Under the pieces are notes generated by a model that worked only from the letters and a program-made list of their open reading frames with translations, did not search any database and had not been told where the DNA came from. From Amborella trichopoda (lineage: Eukaryota; Streptophyta; Magnoliopsida; Amborellales; Amborellaceae): 64,000 nucleotides of DNA. The stretch lies in the NCBI RefSeq assembly GCF_000471905.2, contig NW_006500178.1:4041024-4105023 (forward strand). The letters are read 5' to 3'. The position numbers and the translations under genes are program-made. Of this stretch, positions 54,101 through 60,100 are shown one piece after another; position 1 is the first letter of the stretch; every line of letters begins with the position of its first letter.

Positions 54101-57100
54101 CAACTAATCTAGGAGGTTGAATAATGGCTAGTCCTATAACAGTTGTGGAAGGGAAACATTTAAGCTAAGCAATTATAGGAGTTACACCTCACTGCCAAGA
54201 CTATATATAGGAAGAACATGCAACGTCAAGTCAGTTGGGAAAAGTGGAACTAAGAGCAAGAAAATTGAATCCATGTCGCTTGAAAGGTTTAAGAAGATTG
54301 CAAGAGATTCATTGAATTTATTTAAAAAGTGGCAATAAAGATGTCTGATATGTAACATTTACGATAAGCAATTAAAGGAGTTACACCTCACTGCCACGAC
54401 TATATATGGAAAGAACGTGCAATGTCAAGTCAGTTGGGAAAAGTGGACCCAAGAGTAAGAAAATTGAATCCGTGTCACTTGAAAAGGTTTAAGAAGATTG
54501 CAAGAGATTCATGGAATTTATTTAAAGAGTGGCAGTAAAGATGTCTGATATGTTTGAATTTATTCAGCGTCATGCCTTGAGAAACTCTTGTTGTTAAATA
54601 AAGATCGTTAAGGAAGGCAGGAGAATAAGATATTGTATAGATTAGAAGATAAATGAAAGCATAATAAAGAGCAAAGGAACTTCAAAGTTCATTTCGTAAA
54701 GAAACTCCATATTCTCCTTAGGCAACAAGGAAGTGACATGAAGGGAATGGGCATGTCACAGGATGAGAAGTGCAAACAGGAGAAGTAAAATGATTCCATT
54801 GATTAAGGTGGATGACAAAACTTATCTATAGAGGAAACAAATGTTAGAAAAAGATTTTTTTATTTAATACAAGAACAAAATGAGAGGAGCCAAGTTTCAA
54901 AAAGCGGCCCACCTAGTGCATAGGAAGGCCAAGGAAGCCTAGAACATCACCTAGGCCTTTCTAGGCATTGGGTCCTTGGACGCCCACCCAAGGGCCAAAA
55001 TGCCCCTCGTGAAGGGGCATTTTAGTCCTTTTTCCCCTTTAATAATAAGGGGAGAAAGGGGGGGCAGCTTTAGGTTTTATTGTGACCTAAACTATCTTTT
55101 TTAACCTTTGAGCGAAAAAAATAGAAAAAAGCCGCATTTTTGCTTTCTGTAAGATCGATCAGGTAATTCAAAGTTTTGAAAAATCAATCCAAACATCATC
55201 CTTCTGGTTTGGATTTGATTTTGTAGATTTTAAAAGCTTATTAGAGGGTTTTTAAAAAGCATTTGAGATTGGGAAACATCTCAAAGGTGGAAGATCAAGC
55301 AATCCAAGTTAGTGAAAAAACTTCGTATCTGAGATTGCTTTGTTATTTCGAAATGTCGTTTGCGGGTTCTACTAGAAGTGGTAATCCGAGTTGGAAATAC
55401 AGTTATAACCCAAATCCTCTCAATAAAAATTGTATAAGATGTAATTATTGTGACAGAGAAACCAATGGAGGTATAAACCGGTTCAAGAAACATCTTGCCG
55501 GGATCAGGGGGGATGTTGCCCCTTATAAAAAGGTTCCTGACATAATTAGGGAGGAGGTAAGAGATTATATGAATTAAAAAGGAAAAAAGAAGAAACAGAG
55601 GCATGCATAGCAGAGTTAAGGGATAAGGTTCGTGTTTTTTATGATGATAGTGTGATGGGAGGAGGGATGAGGTGGAGCTGTTTGCTTTCCCCCAGTTTAG
55701 GAAAGGAAAGGGAGTTGTAATTGGATCTAGGGGGCCTAAGAAACCTCGGGTTAGGGGGGCTCTGCATACATTTTTAACCGGCATGACGTTGAGGTTGCAG
55801 TTGAGAAAACCAAGAAGCAAACAACCATTGAGAATAGAATTGAGGAGGGGAGACAGAGAGTTGCTCAATATATTGCTCAATGGTTTTATAATGTGGGCAT
55901 TCTTTTCAATACCACTCGCCAAAGCAGCTTTTACACCTTGGTGTAGGCAATTGGCCAATTTGGGCCTGTGTTGAAGCCCCCAACCTTATATGAGCTTTCA
56001 GAGCCTCTTTTGAAAAAAGAGATACAGATCACGAGGGAGATTGTCGACTCGCAAAAGGATGCATAGGCTCAATATGGGGTATCTATTATGATTAACACTT
56101 GGAGTGACAAGAAGAGAAGAAGTCGGATGAATTTGTTGGAAAATTGTCCTTTAGGGACTGTCTTTTTGAGGTCTATTGACGCCTTTGATGACAGCCATGA
56201 TGCCATGTACATATTTAAAGTATTTGAGAAGGGCATCAAGAAGGTTGGGGAGCAGCATGTTATTCAGATTATCATAGATAAGGCTTCTCCTAATGTTGCA
56301 GCCTCTAATTTGTTGCGCATGAGCTACGGCTATGATGTCATGTACATATTTAAAGTGTTTAAGAAGAGCATCAAGAAGGTTGGGGAGCAACATGTTAATC
56401 AGGTTGTCACAAATAAGGCTTCTCCTAATGTTCCAACCTCTAATTTGTTGTGCATGAGCTACCCTAATATCTTTTGGACAGCATATGCAGCACATTGCAT
56501 AGACCTCATGCTAAAGGCTATTGGCGGTATGAGCGAGATTGCATGTACAGTTAGGCTAAGTCAGTTACAGCCTTTATACATAGCACACCCTCACCTTAGC
56601 ATGATTAGCAGGTTACAAATAAAGAGGAGATAGTGAGGCCAGGGATCACGAGATTAACTATCTGGCTTATATTTAGATAGCATACATTCAAGGAGAGCTC
56701 AGTTGAGGAAGATGTCCACTTCATGATTAGAAAGTATGTAAGTGGGTCAAGGTTCAAAAAGGGAAGAAAGTGAGAGATTTTGCCCTATATAAGGCTCTTT
56801 AGATAGGGGTGAAGGGTGCTCTTAAGGTATTTTTCCTCATGTCAAAGTCCTTTGCCTGGTTGATATTGACAAGCCCTCCATATGCTTCATATACGAGGCA
56901 ATGGAAAGTTGCAAGAGAAAGATAGCCCATAATTTGAAAAATGATGAGAGCCGATTTGGAATATTATTGATGAGAAGTGGGATACGCAGCTACACTGACC
57001 ACTGCATGCAGCTTTTTTGATCCAGATTTTTTATATGCTAATAAGAATATACAAACAAATGATACAATTATGACTGGATTTAATAAGTGTCTAAATGTGC

Positions 57101-60100
57101 TAGTGCCTAATCAGGGAATCCAAGACATTACATGTGCTAATGAACTTATAAATTACAAGCGTGCATTGAAGTCTTTTGGGAGGGCAATGGCAATAAGGCA
57201 AAAGACAAAAGTTGATCCAGGTAATAATATACCTTACCCAATCTTCAAATTCAAGTTTCATGTTTGTCGTTTTTTTTTAAATATTTGTATACATAATCGT
57301 AATTCATAATCAATATGCAGCCAATTGGTGGAGCCAACACGGTTGCAGTGCTCCAAACTTACAAAAGATGGTCATTCGGATCTTGAGCTTAACCACTACC
57401 TCATCCGGCTGTGAGTGGAACTACAATACTTTTAACATGATATGTTTGTTTGAGATGATATGTTGGTTACCAACTTACTACTCTACTTCACTTTAATTTA
57501 AAGAATTACATTATTTTATTAGTTTATAGTTTACTAATTGGTATTAGTAATTATTGATTACTATATAAATTGTAATATTAATTAGTTTCATTTTATTGTA
57601 TGTGTTCTCAGTTTTTCATATAGGTTCATACAAAAAAAAGAACCAAGCTTGAATCAAAGAGGCTACATGACTTACTTTATGTCAATTGAAATAGACTATT
57701 AAAGCAAAGAATTTCTAAGCGAAAAAAAGAGACCCCTTTAGAAAAAAAGACATCCAAAATGCTATGGATTGGTTGATTGATGATGATGAGGTCGTGGAGC
57801 ATGATGGATTGGCATGTGATATGGTTATGGAGGCCTTTGGTACAACAGCCTCTCCTAAGGCCACTAGATCATCTTCACGGAGGATGAGGGGGCAAAGGAA
57901 GAGGAGAAAGGGGAGGCAGATTCAAAAGAAATAGAGGAGGACGAGCATTATGTTGAGGAGGGAGACGATTTTGATTATGATGGGCTCGATTCTGATGCAT
58001 ATGAAGCAATTGACCCTTCTTTTTCTGATGATGACTGAAGGCTTTGAGTCTTCAAGTCTATATTTCCTTCGCTTTCTTTTTGCTTCCTCTTAAGTGTATA
58101 GATTATGGAGTATGGAGTGTATGGACTATAGACTATGTGTTATGTCTAGTACTAAATGTGAATGTTGGATTATATTTTTCTATTTTACTGAATGTGTTAT
58201 TAACTAACTAATTGTCCAAATCTCAAATACTTTGGACCTCAATATGCATTTTTACTGTGTATGGAGTACGGACTAATGGTATGGAGTGTATGGACTATGG
58301 ATGGACTGTCTTATGCATTCTTAATGTGTTATATCTCAACATGCATTTTTTACACATAATTTGGACCTAAAACAATCGAATCAGGCACTTCCTACCCATG
58401 TTTTTCCAATTGGGCCGTCAAGCATAGGTTTTTGTGCGGCCAAGACCCCCCTGGCTGCCTAGGTGCCACTTAGTGTTTTTTGGAACATCGAAAAGGAGAA
58501 TGTAAAGGCTAGTCATCTGAAAGAGACTGGTTGATAGGAAATATATTCCATTAACAGTCATTTCCATTTGCCTAGCCAAGAAGAAGAACAATATTATAAA
58601 CCATCCCTAGTATCAAAACATCTCCCAGGGCAGGTAAACATGAGTGCAGCAAAAGGACTTATAAGAAGGTCACTCCTTCCAATACTGCTCAAGCATAAGA
58701 ATGCCTACATACAAAGTCCTAGGGCGATATGGAAGACAATTCACATTAACCAAAACGAGCAATGCAAAATTAATTGTCATCATCATCATAGCCTTTTCCC
58801 AATTAATTGGGGTCGGCTACGCGAATCCTGGTCCGTCATTCTGCTCTATTATTTAAAGGTCATACCCTCAATGAGGCAATAAGTCCCTATATCTTTTCGG
58901 ACTACTTCCAACCACGTCTTTTTGGACCTACCCCTTGCCCTTTTGGAGCTTCTAGTTGAACTAACTCGTACCTCCTAAGAGGTGTTGTACAATGTCTACG
59001 CCACACATAGCCAACCCACCTATATCTACTCTCTCTCATCTTATCGCCTATTGGTGCCACCCCTAAATTTTTCCGAATGGATGCATTTCGAATTATATCC
59101 CTTCTTGTCTTACCACTCATCCATCTCAACATCCTCATCTCCTCTACACTCATTCTATGGGTATATTGTTTTTTACCCACCCAACATTCCGCCCCTTAGA
59201 GCAAAGCTGGTCTCACAGTTTCCCTATAGAACTTGCCCTTCCGCTTCATTAGTATGTGGCGATCACATAAAATTCTTCTAGCACAACACCACTTCGCTCA
59301 CCCAGCTTTAAATCTGTGTGCAGCATCTTCCTCAATCTCTCTATTTTCCTGGATTATTGACCCAAGATATCGAAAGTACGGTCTTTTTCGTACTTCTTGT
59401 CTATCAATCTTAACTACTTGCTCGTCTCTACTCCTATTATTATTAAACTTGCATTCCATATACTCTGCCTTAGTCCGGTTAATTTTATAACCTTTATATT
59501 CTAGAGCATCCCTCCAAAGTTCTAACTTTGTGTTGATGTTGTTTCGGGTCTCATCGATCAAAACTATGTCATCTGTGAACAACATGGACCACGGTACCTC
59601 ATCCTGTAGGTGCCTAATCCATAACTAAGACAAAGACGTACGGGCTCAATACTGACGCTTGATGTAGACCTATTGTTATTGAAACTCACTCGTCTCTCCA
59701 CTAGTTGTTCGTACACTAGTAAGCGCTCCATTGTACATATCTCTCATCGAGTCAATGTAGTATCTGAAGACTCTTAATGCAAAATTATTTATCTATTGAA
59801 AAAATAAATACCAACGTCAAAGGATTTGATTTTTTTTTTTTCGAAGCACTTAATTTTCTTCACATTTTATTCATTGACATGTATGAAGAAAGAAACAATG
59901 TATCGTTTCTATTTCAATGCAGTTACACCCGAAGAATTATTTTCAGCCAAATTGTCTCAAGTGGATTGATCTCATATTAATAGATCGTAAAATAAACCAA
60001 AAGTATGGCAAATAATAGTTCCATTACCATCAATTAACTCAATATTACAGCAAGTATCGACTAATTGCAATATATGTTTCAACGTTGAGCAGTCAAGGTG

